64,000 nucleotides of DNA, taken from Gammaproteobacteria bacterium. GTDB lineage: Bacteria > Pseudomonadota > Gammaproteobacteria > Ga0077536. The stretch spans positions 310,001 to 374,000 of the forward strand of contig JACKNG010000005.1 in NCBI GenBank assembly GCA_024235015.1. The letters are read 5' to 3'. Of this stretch, positions 37,256-46,268 are shown one piece after another. The notes under the pieces were generated by a model. The model was not told where the DNA came from. It did not search any database and saw only the letters and a program-made list of their open reading frames with translations. The position numbers and the translations under genes were made by a program. Each line of letters starts with the position of its first letter. Within the stretch, counting starts at the first letter, position 1.

Positions 37256-37341
37256 GCGTGTCAGAAACTCGCTATTGACTTTCCGACACTTCCCCCTTCG
37301 CCCTAATTTAATTAGCATCTGGAACGATTGCAACACCCGAG

Positions 37342-37359
37342 CCGCATGTTCGCATGCGG
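37342..37359 (+). other. 7-bp hairpin with TTCG loop in the leader of the phosphatase operon
   Basis: CCGCATG-TTCG-CATGCGG is a perfect stem with the very stable UUCG-type tetraloop, about 130 bp upstream of the phosphatase ATG. No T tract follows, so it is unlikely to be an intrinsic terminator. It may stabilise the 5' leader or mark a processing site. Confidence 0.4.
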
Positions 37360-37486
37360 AAAACGCATGGAAGGACCGTCGACATGTTGCGAATTGTTAC
37401 GGCGGTGTTGCGTAGACGACGAAACACGGCGCACCCTGCCGCGCTGACCCACGCACGACGCGCGCCACCGTCTCGAGAAGGAATCG

Positions 37487-38245
37487 ATGCCTGAATTGCA
37501 CTGGGAAGCCGTTGGCAGGACCGACACCGGGCGCGTGCGCAAGCACAACGAGGACAGCATCCTCCTCCGCGAGGACGGCACCCTGTGGTGTGTCGCCGAT
37601 GGCATGGGCGGGCATGGTTCCGGCGAGGTCGCGAGCCAGCTCATCACGTCCACGCTGCAGCGCATCAAGACTCCGGCGCACCTCGCCGATGCCATAGACA
37701 GCGTCGACCGGGCCCTCCAGTCAGTCCACCGCGCGCTCGGCGAGCAAGGCGAGAAGCGTGGCCAGATCATCGGCTCTACCGCGCTCGTCGCCATCCCGCG
37801 CGCCGAATATCTCGCCATCCTGTGGGCCGGCGACAGTCGCGCCTACCTCCAGCGCGGTGCGCAGTGCCACAACCTGACGACCGACCACACCCAGCTACAG
37901 GCGATGGTCGACCGTGGCCTGGTACCGCCGGAGGAAGCCGAAGACCATCCCGCCGGGCGCATGGTGACGCGTGCCGTGGGCGCCCCGGGGCCGATCATGG
38001 TCGATGTCGAAGTTGTCCGGGTGGAGCCCGGTGATCGCCTGCTGCTGGCTTCCGACGGCCTCGGCAAGCACGTCGCCGACCGCGAACTCGCCGGCCTGCT
38101 GCGTTCCACGACCGATCCCCGGCACGTGGTCGATCGCATCATCGCGACGGTGCTCGAGCGCGGCGCAGGCGACAACGTATCGGTCGTCGTCGCCGACTTC
38201 CGGGGTGCTGCCGAGAGTCCACGGGGGGAGCAGGCGCCGGCATGA
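37487..38245 (+). CDS. pppA: PP2C-type Ser/Thr protein phosphatase of the T6SS cluster
   Basis: Predicted 252-residue PP2C phosphatase, close to PppA/Stp length. Metal-binding and catalytic motifs are intact: RVRKHNEDS (about residues 17-25), VADGMGGHGSGE, WAGDSRAYL, LLASDGLGKHV and GAGDNVSVVVADF. The ATG has AAGGAATCG upstream. It opens the plus-strand operon with the kinase gene 21 bp downstream. In Pseudomonas-type systems PppA reverses kinase phosphorylation of Fha; I infer the same antagonism here. Confidence 0.9.
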   Translation: MPELHWEAVGRTDTGRVRKHNEDSILLREDGTLWCVADGMGGHGSGEVASQLITSTLQRIKTPAHLADAIDSVDRALQSVHRALGEQGEKRGQIIGSTALVAIPRAEYLAILWAGDSRAYLQRGAQCHNLTTDHTQLQAMVDRGLVPPEEAEDHPAGRMVTRAVGAPGPIMVDVEVVRVEPGDRLLLASDGLGKHVADRELAGLLRSTTDPRHVVDRIIATVLERGAGDNVSVVVADFRGAAESPRGEQAPA

Positions 38246-38266
38246 GCCCGGGCCCGCTACGCCGCG

Positions 38267-41200
38267 ATGGCTAACTTCCGCGACGCCCTCGCGGCACTCG
38301 GCCGCGGCCAGCTCAGCGAACTCAAGCTGGCTGAGAGCATTGACGAACTGCTGACGCGCCGGCCCGCGCTGGCTGCGCAGATGCTCCATCAGATCGAAGA
38401 CGCGCGCGCAGCCGGGATCATCACGGACACCCAGTACCACGCGGTGCGCGGCTGCGTGACCAGTGTCAGTTACCCCGACCCGGCCGCCGGCCGGCAGGCT
38501 ACGGCCGCCCAACCCGAGACCCCGCCGCCGGGCAAGCGACGGCAAACGTCCGCCGCGGCAGATGCGGGCGAAGGCCGCCGCGGCCGGCCGCGGCGTCATG
38601 CTCAGCGACATCCCGATGATCCAGCAGTCGGTGAACGCACCCAGTTCGAGCCACAGGACGCGGCGGACAACCGATCCGACTCGGCACGCCGCGATACCGA
38701 TTCTGCGATCAGCATCAACCTGAGTGGGCCCAACGCGACGACCGGCTCACCGTCCGGCGGCTACGCTCGCAGCCCCGGAGATTCGGGCGGCAGCATCGAC
38801 GAAGGCGATACCCTGCGCGGGCGTTACGAACTCGAACGCATGCTCGGGCGCGGCGGTATGGGCAACGTGTTCAAGGCGCGCGACCTGTTCGCAGTCGAGG
38901 CGGAGTCGCGCAACCCCTACGTCGCGGTGAAGATTCTCAACGAGGATTTCCGCCGCCACCCCAAGGCCTTCATCGCCGCTCACCGCGAGGCGGATCGCCA
39001 GCAGAAGCAGCTCGCGCATCCGAATATCGTCAAGGTGCTCGCGTTCGATCGCGACGGCGAAAACGTGTACATGGTCATGGAGCTGCTCGAGGGCAAACCG
39101 CTCAACGAGTACATCCGCGATCGTGACAAGTCGCACCTGCCGGGGCTCTCGTTCGACGAAGCGTGGCCAATTATCGAAGCGCTGGGCGAAGCGCTGCAGT
39201 TCGCCCATGACCGCGGCTTCGTCCACTCGGATTTCAAACCCGGGAACTGTTTTCTGTGCCGGGACGGCTCGGCGAAAGTACTCGACTTCGGCATCGCCAC
39301 TGCGGTCGGCGCATCGGGCGGCAACACGGCGGCAGCAACCGGCGGCGCGCAGGCGGATCGCATCGTCGTCGGTCGCGACAGCGCCGGTGACGAGACACGC
39401 TGGGACGCCCAGGAGCTGCACGCGCTGACCGTGGCCTACGCTTCGCTGGAGATGATCCAGGGCGACAAGCCACAGCCCGCCGATGACCTCTACGCCCTTG
39501 CCCTGGTCGCCTACGAACTGCTCACGCTGAAGCACCCGTTCGGGCGCCGCGGCGCCGACGAGGCGAAGAAGACGGGCCTCGTGGTTGCGCCCGTACCCGG
39601 CCTCAAACCGAAGCAGATGCGTGCGCTGGCGCGCGGCCTCGCCTTCGAACGGGCCGATCGTTACCCCGACATCCGCAGCTTCCTGGCCGATCTGGAAGGC
39701 CGCGTGGCACCGTGGAAGAACCCGCGTATCGTGGTGCCGGCGGCCTTGTTCGTGCTCGGCGTACCGGGGTTCTTTCTGGCCCGCCACGCCCTGCACGAAC
39801 ACGACATCGCGCAGCTCGCTGCGCGCGTCGAGGCGCCCCAGGTGATCGACGTCGACGGCCTGCTGACGACCATCTTCGCGCTCGAAGAGAGCGAACGGCG
39901 CGGCTTCGTCGATACCCACCTGCAGGCCATCGAACAGCACGTCGAGGCCCGCGTCGCCGGCCTGCTGCGCGGCGACGATTTCGACACCGCGGCGGCATTC
40001 ATCGAACGGGTCGACAGCCTGCGCAAGGGCTGGGCACTGGTTGCCGAACTGACCGCGGAGCTCACCCAGCGCCGCGCCGAACGCCTCAACCAGCTCGACG
40101 TGGCAATCGATGCCTGCCTCGCCGACAGCGCCTGCTTCCTGCGCGACGACGGGCAGGGCTACCCGGGGCTGCTCGCCGCCCTGCGCAAGATCGACCCGAC
40201 CCACGTCAAGCTGCGCGACGAGTCGGTGGCGACCAACTTCGCCGACGAGGTGCGCACCCTGCTCGCGCAGGACCAGGTCACGCGGGCGGCACAGGTTCTG
40301 GCCAGCGGACTTGCGCTGGTGCCGAGTGACCCCCAGCTGACCGCCCTCCAGGCCGACGTGCAGGCGCGCGAAACGGCCGCCGCCGCGGAACGTGAAGTCG
40401 AGGAGCTGGCAAGTAACCTCGATCGCCTGGCGTCGACGGCGGGCAGCCGCCAGCAACTGCTCGATGCCCTCGGCCCGGCGGTCGAACTGCAGCGACGCCA
40501 ACCGAACCATCCTGCCCTCGCGCGTGCCGCGCAGCGTCTCTCCACGCTCGCCGGCAAGGAACTGCAAGCACTCGCCGCCAGTGCCAACTGGCCGGCGCTG
40601 GCAGAACTGCGTGAACGCCTCACGCCGCTGGCCGAATCCTGGCAACTGAGTGACGCGCTCGCGCAGGCTGCGGCGCAGAGCGCCGAGTTCGAAGCGCGTA
40701 CGGCGGCGCTCCGGCAACGCCTGCAGGAAGCCCTCGCCGCCGGGCGCCTGCTGCCGCCCGCGCAACCGGAGGATGCCCTCGGCGTGTTCGCCAAACTCGC
40801 CGAGCATCTCGGGGACGGCAAGCAACTCGACGAGTTGCGTGCACTGGTGCTGTCTTCTTTAATCGCCGAAGCGCGCCGGGCTTCGCGCGACAATGTCTTC
40901 GACCGTGCGCGCCGGCTGGTGGACGAGGCGTCGCACCTCGGCGGCACGGACGCGGCACGCCGCGATATCGAGCGCCTGCGCCAGGACATCGCACTGGCCG
41001 AAACCGCCAAGGAGAGTGCCGACAAGGAGGCGCTAGAGGCCGAGCGCCTGGCGCGTGCGACCAGCAGCTTCGAGGAGCACCTGCGCAACCTCGAACCGAC
41101 CCAGGCCGCGATTGCCTCCGCGCTGAGCCTGATCGACGACATCCGCGCCCTCTCGCCGGCCCACGAACTCGTCACCGCCGGACCGCTGCGTCTCGAGCAA

Positions 41201-43180
41201 GGGATCCTGGGCCTGGCGCAACAAGCCCTGGAGCGCGGCGAACTCGATGCCGGTCTCGCCGTGCTGGATGCTGCGCGCGCCGCCGGGGTCACCCCGTCGC
41301 CCGCGCTCGCCGACATCCGCCAAACCCTGGAAAGCGAGCGCCAGGCGGACCAGGTCGCGGCGGCCGCCGAGAACATCGCGCAAGCCAAGGCCACGGTCGA
41401 TGAACTCCTGGCGTCGCCGCGCTTCGACCAGCGCTGGCGGGCGCGGGTCGAGGATGCGCTGCAAGCGGCCAAGGCCCTGGTCGCCCGCGACGATCCCTGG
41501 GCGCAGGGGATCGACGCGCACGTGGCCAGCAGTTACCGCGAGGAGATCGAGCGTCGCCTGACCGGCAAGAACTTCGACGGCGCACGCGAGCTCTATGCCG
41601 CGCTCGCCGGAGCGCCGGAACTCGCCGCGGCCCTGGGGCCGGAGCTAGAGACTCTCCAGGCGCGCATAGGCAGCGAGGAAGCCGACTGGCAAGCGAGCCG
41701 CCAGGCCCTCGAACTCGAAGAGCGCAAGACGCGCCTGCGCACGCTGATCACGGCCAACAAGCTCGACGATGCGCGCAAGGTCTTCGACGAATTGCAGGGC
41801 GAACTCGCGCCGGACGACCCGTTCCGTGCCGAGGCCAACGAACAGTTCGCGCAGGCCTACCTCGCGCGCGCCGAAAACCTCGCCGAACGCGAACCTGACA
41901 AGGCCCTCGCCCTGGCCGCCGAGGGTCTCAAGTACGCACCGGGTCTGCAATCGCTGGTGAAGCTCGCCGACAAGCTCTACGCCGCCTCGCGCGAGCGCGC
42001 GCTGGCAGCCGCGGATACTCTCGACAATAGCAACGCCCGACGTGTCGGCGCAGCGCTGAACGCCTTGCGCCAGGTACGACCGGATGCGCGCGACACCCTC
42101 GACGCGGCCTTCGTCGCCGCCATCAACGCGCGCATCCAGGCCTGGCCGGCTGCCGAGGCCGCGAGCTGCGGCGCGTATCTCGACGCCGCCGGCATCCTGT
42201 TCGTCGACACCGCGTTCGCGGCCTGTCCACAGGTCGCAGCGCCACCCAGCGAACCGCCGGCCTGGCAGGTTGACGTGAACCGGGCTCTCGAAGCCGGCCG
42301 CCTGAGCGCCGCCGATGAGGCGCTCGAGACCGTGCCCACGGCCGAGCGCGGCGCGCCCGCTTTCGCCGCGGTGCAGGAGAAACTCGAGGCCCGGCGCAAG
42401 CTCGCGCTGGCCGCCGAGGACCAGGCCAGGACGGCTGCTGGCCAGGGCGATGGTGCGGCGGCGCAGGCCGCGCTCGACGAGGCCAAGCGCATCTGGACCG
42501 ATCGCAAGGACTGGATAAAAATCCTCATCCCCCCCGACCAGCCACAAGTCGCCGACAACGGCGGCAAGGCCTGCGTGGCCAAGTTCGCCGGGCGCGGCGG
42601 GAGCGCGCGGGCGCAATGCTACGACGGCCTGGGTGCGGGCGAGAACGGCCCGAAACTCGCCGTCGTTCCCGCCGGCGACGGACTGCCCTCGTTCGCCATC
42701 GGCGTGTACGAGGTATCGATCGGCGACTACAACACCTACTGCACTCGAAGCAGTGCCTGCGCGCCACTGAACGGAGATGCCACCATGCCATTGACCGGCG
42801 TGAGCCTGGATTCGGTGCAGCAGTACCTCGCCTGGCTGACCACGACCACCGGCAGGAAATATCGCCTGCCGACCGCTGCAGAATGGGAGTACGCCGCGCG
42901 TGGTGGAGCTGCACAGCCGGATCGCAACGTCAACTGCCGCGTCGTCGTCGGCGGCGCCGTGGTCAAGGGCCAGGGCCCACTGAAAGTCCGCTCCGGCACG
43001 GCCAATCCCTGGGGCCTCTACAACACCCTCGGCAACGTGCAGGAATGGGTGCAGGACGGCAGCGTCCACGGCGGTGCGTTCGAGGACGACATCGAACGCT
43101 GCCTGCCCGGGCTGCAGGAACCCCACGACGGCAGCGCCGACCAGGCAACCGGCTTCCGGCTGCTGCGCGAACTCGGCTGA
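38267..43180 (+). CDS. membrane Ser/Thr kinase with long helical domain and C-terminal FGE/SUMF1-type domain
   Basis: Predicted 1637-residue protein. After an N-terminal region with a short helical module and a disordered segment (1-180), a Hanks-type kinase domain spans about 186-470: glycine loop LGRGGMGNVF, Lys222 in VAVKIL, catalytic loop HSDFKPGN (Asp322) and DFG at 340-342. The usual Arg before Asp322 is Ser, so it is a non-RD kinase. One membrane helix (about 487-505) leads to about 950 residues of charged helices, then a formylglycine-generating-enzyme-like domain (about 1461-1637; KYRLPTAAEWEYAARGG, GNVQEWVQDG). It replaces the kinase-plus-VWA layout of PpkA; the outer domain is probably a sensor. 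Confidence 0.88.
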   Translation: MANFRDALAALGRGQLSELKLAESIDELLTRRPALAAQMLHQIEDARAAGIITDTQYHAVRGCVTSVSYPDPAAGRQATAAQPETPPPGKRRQTSAAADAGEGRRGRPRRHAQRHPDDPAVGERTQFEPQDAADNRSDSARRDTDSAISINLSGPNATTGSPSGGYARSPGDSGGSIDEGDTLRGRYELERMLGRGGMGNVFKARDLFAVEAESRNPYVAVKILNEDFRRHPKAFIAAHREADRQQKQLAHPNIVKVLAFDRDGENVYMVMELLEGKPLNEYIRDRDKSHLPGLSFDEAWPIIEALGEALQFAHDRGFVHSDFKPGNCFLCRDGSAKVLDFGIATAVGASGGNTAAATGGAQADRIVVGRDSAGDETRWDAQELHALTVAYASLEMIQGDKPQPADDLYALALVAYELLTLKHPFGRRGADEAKKTGLVVAPVPGLKPKQMRALARGLAFERADRYPDIRSFLADLEGRVAPWKNPRIVVPAALFVLGVPGFFLARHALHEHDIAQLAARVEAPQVIDVDGLLTTIFALEESERRGFVDTHLQAIEQHVEARVAGLLRGDDFDTAAAFIERVDSLRKGWALVAELTAELTQRRAERLNQLDVAIDACLADSACFLRDDGQGYPGLLAALRKIDPTHVKLRDESVATNFADEVRTLLAQDQVTRAAQVLASGLALVPSDPQLTALQADVQARETAAAAEREVEELASNLDRLASTAGSRQQLLDALGPAVELQRRQPNHPALARAAQRLSTLAGKELQALAASANWPALAELRERLTPLAESWQLSDALAQAAAQSAEFEARTAALRQRLQEALAAGRLLPPAQPEDALGVFAKLAEHLGDGKQLDELRALVLSSLIAEARRASRDNVFDRARRLVDEASHLGGTDAARRDIERLRQDIALAETAKESADKEALEAERLARATSSFEEHLRNLEPTQAAIASALSLIDDIRALSPAHELVTAGPLRLEQGILGLAQQALERGELDAGLAVLDAARAAGVTPSPALADIRQTLESERQADQVAAAAENIAQAKATVDELLASPRFDQRWRARVEDALQAAKALVARDDPWAQGIDAHVASSYREEIERRLTGKNFDGARELYAALAGAPELAAALGPELETLQARIGSEEADWQASRQALELEERKTRLRTLITANKLDDARKVFDELQGELAPDDPFRAEANEQFAQAYLARAENLAEREPDKALALAAEGLKYAPGLQSLVKLADKLYAASRERALAAADTLDNSNARRVGAALNALRQVRPDARDTLDAAFVAAINARIQAWPAAEAASCGAYLDAAGILFVDTAFAACPQVAAPPSEPPAWQVDVNRALEAGRLSAADEALETVPTAERGAPAFAAVQEKLEARRKLALAAEDQARTAAGQGDGAAAQAALDEAKRIWTDRKDWIKILIPPDQPQVADNGGKACVAKFAGRGGSARAQCYDGLGAGENGPKLAVVPAGDGLPSFAIGVYEVSIGDYNTYCTRSSACAPLNGDATMPLTGVSLDSVQQYLAWLTTTTGRKYRLPTAAEWEYAARGGAAQPDRNVNCRVVVGGAVVKGQGPLKVRSGTANPWGLYNTLGNVQEWVQDGSVHGGAFEDDIERCLPGLQEPHDGSADQATGFRLLRELG

Positions 43181-43233
43181 TCCCGCGCCTCCCGACCATC
43201 GCTCGCGTACAGTCCCTCGCCAGGAAACCCGCC

Positions 43234-45582
43234 ATGGAACAACCCCGGACCCTCGCCGAACTCCGCGCGGCCTACGCGCGAGACGAGATCGACGGCGAAA
43301 CCTACCGCGTGATCCGCCGCGCGCTGGTCACGGCGATCGTCAGCGGCGCCCTGCCCGCCTCGCCGCTGCAACCGGTGCGGACCGCCCCCCCGCTGCGACG
43401 CGAAGTCGACGACGCGGCGAACGCCTTACCCGCCGAGCCCCCCGCCGAACACAGCGCGACGACCATCTTCACCGCACCACCGGCAGTCGAACAGGGCGCG
43501 CCCGAACGCGCACCTCGGGCGGCACCTGCAGCGGCAGAACCGATCACGGACGAGCGACCTGCCGCACGCACCGGCCGCCCGCCGTGGCAGTGGATGGCCG
43601 TAGCCGCAACTGCGGTGGTAGTCATCCTGGTCGGCGTCGTGTTCACGCGTGGAGGTGAAGAGCCGCCCGCGCCCGTGCGCCCCACGGCTGCGATCACGGA
43701 CACTGCCGCCGAGGCCAGAATCGAGGCCATCGAGTCCTTCGTTGCAGGCGGCGATTGGACCCCGCAGACGATTGCGGCCGCACATACCGCCTACCAGGGC
43801 CTCACCGCCAGCGAAGCGCGTTCCGCGCGCGCCATCGCGGCCGGCGAGTCGCTCCGCCGTGCCGTCGGCGGCCGTATCGACGATATCGTGGAGCTACGCC
43901 GTATCGGCTTCGTGGACAGCGGCGAGATCACGGCGTTGCAAAAACTGGCTGCCGACCTGGGGCTGGACACCAGCCGGCTGGAAGCGGCCGAGCCCAGTGG
44001 TCCGCTCGTGGCAAGCCGGGACGACGGCGCGGCGGCGGATGCGCCCGGCGATGCCGGAGTGGCTCCGACCAGTACCACCACCGCAATAAGCGCGGCATCG
44101 GCGCGCGGCGACGTTGGCACCGGCACCGGCACCGGCACCGGCACCGAGGCCGACGCCTCAAGACCCATCATCGCCGGCCGACCGGTTGGCGACACCGCCG
44201 CGTCCGATACCACCCCGGGCGACACCAGCGCGGCCGACACCACCACCGCGTCGGACACCACCGCGTCGGACACCACCGCGTCCGACACCGCCGCGGCCGA
44301 CACCGCCTCGTCCGACACCACCGCGTCCGACACCACCGCGTCCGACACCGCCGCGGGTGACACCGCCGCGGGTGACACCGCCGCGGGTGACACCGCCGCG
44401 GGTGACACCACCGCGGGCGACACCACCGCGGGCGACACCGCCGCGGCCGACACCGCCGCGGCCGACACCGCCGCGGCCGACACCGCCGCGGCCGACACCG
44501 CCGCGGCCGACACCGCCGCGGCCGACACCGCTTCGGCCGCTAGCACGATAGGTGACACCACTGCGCGGGACGCCACCATCGCCGCGAACCGCAGCGTTAC
44601 TGAGGCCGCGGCCGCGACCGACCCGATGACACCGCGCGTGAAAGCCAACCCCGCCGCAGCGGGCGCCGCCGTCAAAGTTGCAGGCGAGAACACGGCGGCC
44701 ACGCCCGGCACGGCGCCGTCTGCAGGGCCGGCAATGGTGCCCCCCGGGACAGCAGAACGAACCGCTGGCGCGGCAGGGTCAGCTGCGTCGGCCACTCCCA
44801 GCGACGGCAAACCGCGGCACTACTTGCGGACGGACTGCGACAATCCAGTGATACTCGACCATCCCGGGCAAACCTGCTACGACCGTCTGCCCGCCGGGCG
44901 ACCGGGGCCTCGTCTCGCCATCGTGCCGGCGGGTTCGTTCGACATGGGCGGCGACCGTCCGGCGGAGCAGCCTGTCCAGCATGTGAACATCCCGTACGCC
45001 CTCGCCGTCGGCATGGACGAAGTCACGATCGGTGAGTTCCGCGCCTACGCACGCGCCGCCGGCGTCCCGATGCCGGCTCAAGGTGTCGACGACGCGGCCC
45101 TGCCGGTGGCCAACGTAACCTGGGCCCAGGCCAGGGCCTTCGCCGACTGGCTCTCGGAGCAGACCGGAGAGCGCTATCGCCTGCCTTCGGAAGCGGAGTG
45201 GGAATACTTCGCACGGGCAGGCGAGACGCAACGGTGGCCCGGCAGCGACACCACTTTCCCCGCACCGAACGTCCACAGCAGCGTCATCGGCCCGCAGAAC
45301 GCACCGTTGCCGGTCGCGAGCACCGCCCGCAACAAGTTCAAATTGCGCAACATCCTCGGCAACGTGCGTGAATGGACCCTCGACGCCTGGCGCGCCGACC
45401 ATGCCGGCGCACCGCTCGACGGCAGCCCCGTGTCGGGTTCGGGCCTGCGCGTCGTCCGCGGCGGGTCGTACGAGGACGGCGACAGCGACGACCTGTCGTT
45501 GTCGGCACGGGCGCCACAGGCGGAGAACGAAGCGACCAGCGTGACCGGGTTCCGCATCGTGCGGGAAATCGCCTCACGTTGA
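43234..45582 (+). CDS. membrane-anchored FGE/SUMF1-type domain protein with DT-rich minisatellite
   Basis: Predicted 782-residue protein, starting at the ATG at 43234 (AGGAAA upstream), 53 bp after the kinase gene. The N-terminus (TLAELRAAYARDEIDGETY) resembles a SHOCT-like helical module. One membrane helix at about 119-137 (AVAATAVVVILVGVVF) puts the rest in the periplasm. A helical part (about 150-255) is followed by a Thr/Asp/Ala low-complexity tract encoded by 12-bp repeats, then an FGE-type domain (about 558-782; PAGSFDMGGDRP, RYRLPSEAEWEYFARAG, GNVREWTLDAW). It probably works with the preceding kinase, which has the same outer domain. Confidence 0.82.
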   Translation: MEQPRTLAELRAAYARDEIDGETYRVIRRALVTAIVSGALPASPLQPVRTAPPLRREVDDAANALPAEPPAEHSATTIFTAPPAVEQGAPERAPRAAPAAAEPITDERPAARTGRPPWQWMAVAATAVVVILVGVVFTRGGEEPPAPVRPTAAITDTAAEARIEAIESFVAGGDWTPQTIAAAHTAYQGLTASEARSARAIAAGESLRRAVGGRIDDIVELRRIGFVDSGEITALQKLAADLGLDTSRLEAAEPSGPLVASRDDGAAADAPGDAGVAPTSTTTAISAASARGDVGTGTGTGTGTEADASRPIIAGRPVGDTAASDTTPGDTSAADTTTASDTTASDTTASDTAAADTASSDTTASDTTASDTAAGDTAAGDTAAGDTAAGDTTAGDTTAGDTAAADTAAADTAAADTAAADTAAADTAAADTASAASTIGDTTARDATIAANRSVTEAAAATDPMTPRVKANPAAAGAAVKVAGENTAATPGTAPSAGPAMVPPGTAERTAGAAGSAASATPSDGKPRHYLRTDCDNPVILDHPGQTCYDRLPAGRPGPRLAIVPAGSFDMGGDRPAEQPVQHVNIPYALAVGMDEVTIGEFRAYARAAGVPMPAQGVDDAALPVANVTWAQARAFADWLSEQTGERYRLPSEAEWEYFARAGETQRWPGSDTTFPAPNVHSSVIGPQNAPLPVASTARNKFKLRNILGNVREWTLDAWRADHAGAPLDGSPVSGSGLRVVRGGSYEDGDSDDLSLSARAPQAENEATSVTGFRIVREIASR
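44116..44145 (+). repeat. five copies of GGCACC
   Basis: A perfect hexanucleotide tandem repeat encodes a Gly-Thr run in the periplasmic stalk of the FGE-domain protein. Any copy-number change keeps the frame. Confidence 0.85.
44191..44538 (+). repeat. 12-bp minisatellite encoding Asp-Thr-Ala-Ala-type units
   Basis: About 29 units of a 12-bp motif based on GACACCGCCGCG, with variants (TCC, GGT, GGC or GCC linkers) arranged in blocks; the last six to seven units are nearly perfect. Each unit encodes four residues such as DTAA or DTTA followed by a linker Ser/Gly/Ala. The length suits an extended stalk that holds the C-terminal domain away from the membrane. Slippage would change stalk length without frameshift. 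Confidence 0.85.
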
Positions 45583-45589
45583 CCACGGC

Positions 45590-45611
45590 AGCCGGCGCGT
45601 CGCCGTCGGCT
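45590..45611 (+). terminator. weak terminator-like hairpin after the FGE-domain gene
   Basis: An 8-bp stem (one G-T pair) with a 6-nt loop begins 7 bp after the stop codon at 45582. No T tract follows, so termination here is only suggested. It lies between convergent transcription units. Confidence 0.3.
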
Positions 45612-45833
45612 CAACAGGTGCCGCTCGCCACTGAACCGCGATTGGCGCCGGGCGAGCGGGTTCAGGCCGATGTTCCGCCGGCTGTGCTTCGCCGCACCAC
45701 ATTGCCTGCCCATCGCATCGACGAAACCTTCTCACAAACGTAACGCCAGGACGCGCAGTGGACAGGTCGTCCTCTTCTCGCTCCTCCCCGACCTCTGTCG
45801 CCTGGATGGGCAAGTGTGCCCGTTTCGAACGCC

Positions 45834-46232
45834 TCAAGTGAAACCGCGGCGGCCGTGTGCAATCCACCTCTTCTCGGCCTCGAGAAATTTGCGCCACGCG
45901 TATTGCTTGATCACCGGGTCCAAGAGCAAGGAGGCACGCGGCGTACGTTCGCGACCGCGTCCAGCAGCAAATCGAAAGTCTCCCGCTGGGCCTTGTACAT
46001 CTCTCGCGAGGCCGCGCCGAGCCGGCCGCGCAGCGATTTGAAGTAGGCGGATTGCTCGTCCTGACCGTGCGCCCCGCGGATGCAATTCTTGTAGTCGCGC
46101 GTCGCCGGCAGGAAAACCTTGCGCGAAACGCACGTCGCGTTCCAGCAGGGCCAACGTCTCGACGAGCTATTTGAACTTGTCGCACCTCTCCTTCGCCTCG
46201 TCCAAATGGCTGAAGAACTCGTGAATATCCAT
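45834..46232 (-). pseudogene. broken small gene at the end of the right cargo cassette
   Basis: The ATG at 46232 has GAGGAATG upstream and starts MDIHEFFSHLDEAKERCDKF, then meets an in-frame TAG after 21 codons. The same frame resumes with LALLERDVRF, shifts to another frame for about 60 protein-like residues (DYKNCIRGAHGQDEQSAYF, REMYKAQRETFDLLLDAVA), and returns to the first frame for DPVIKQYAWRKFLEAEKRW before the stop at 45834. One nonsense codon plus two compensating frameshifts indicate a decayed gene of about 133 codons encoding a helical protein of unknown family. It follows the hydrolase gene by 36 bp on the same strand, so it was probably part of that cassette. Confidence 0.6.
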
Positions 46233-46268
46233 GGCATTCCTCGTACGCAGGAACAGGTATCCAACCAG

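Larger units (their letters stand above)
37017..37486. promoter_or_regulatory. 470-bp divergent regulatory region between tpsB and the phosphatase gene
   Basis: There is no gene in this interval. It separates the minus-strand TPS/T6SS array from the plus-strand phosphatase/kinase operon and must hold promoters for both. AT content is raised at 37200-37330, including TATTGACT (37273-37280) and CTAATTTAATTAG near 37303-37315. Two dyads at 37220-37255 and a TTCG hairpin at 37342-37359 are listed separately. I could not place convincing -35/-10 pairs with normal spacing. Confidence 0.55.

Noticed and set aside
37342..37359. TTCG hairpin as an intrinsic terminator
   Set aside because: No T tract on either strand after the stem and it lies in a divergent region, where a terminator is not expected.
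44191..44538. Non-coding satellite or origin iterons
   Set aside because: The 12-bp units keep an open frame inside a membrane protein gene and are GC-rich, not AT-rich iterons.
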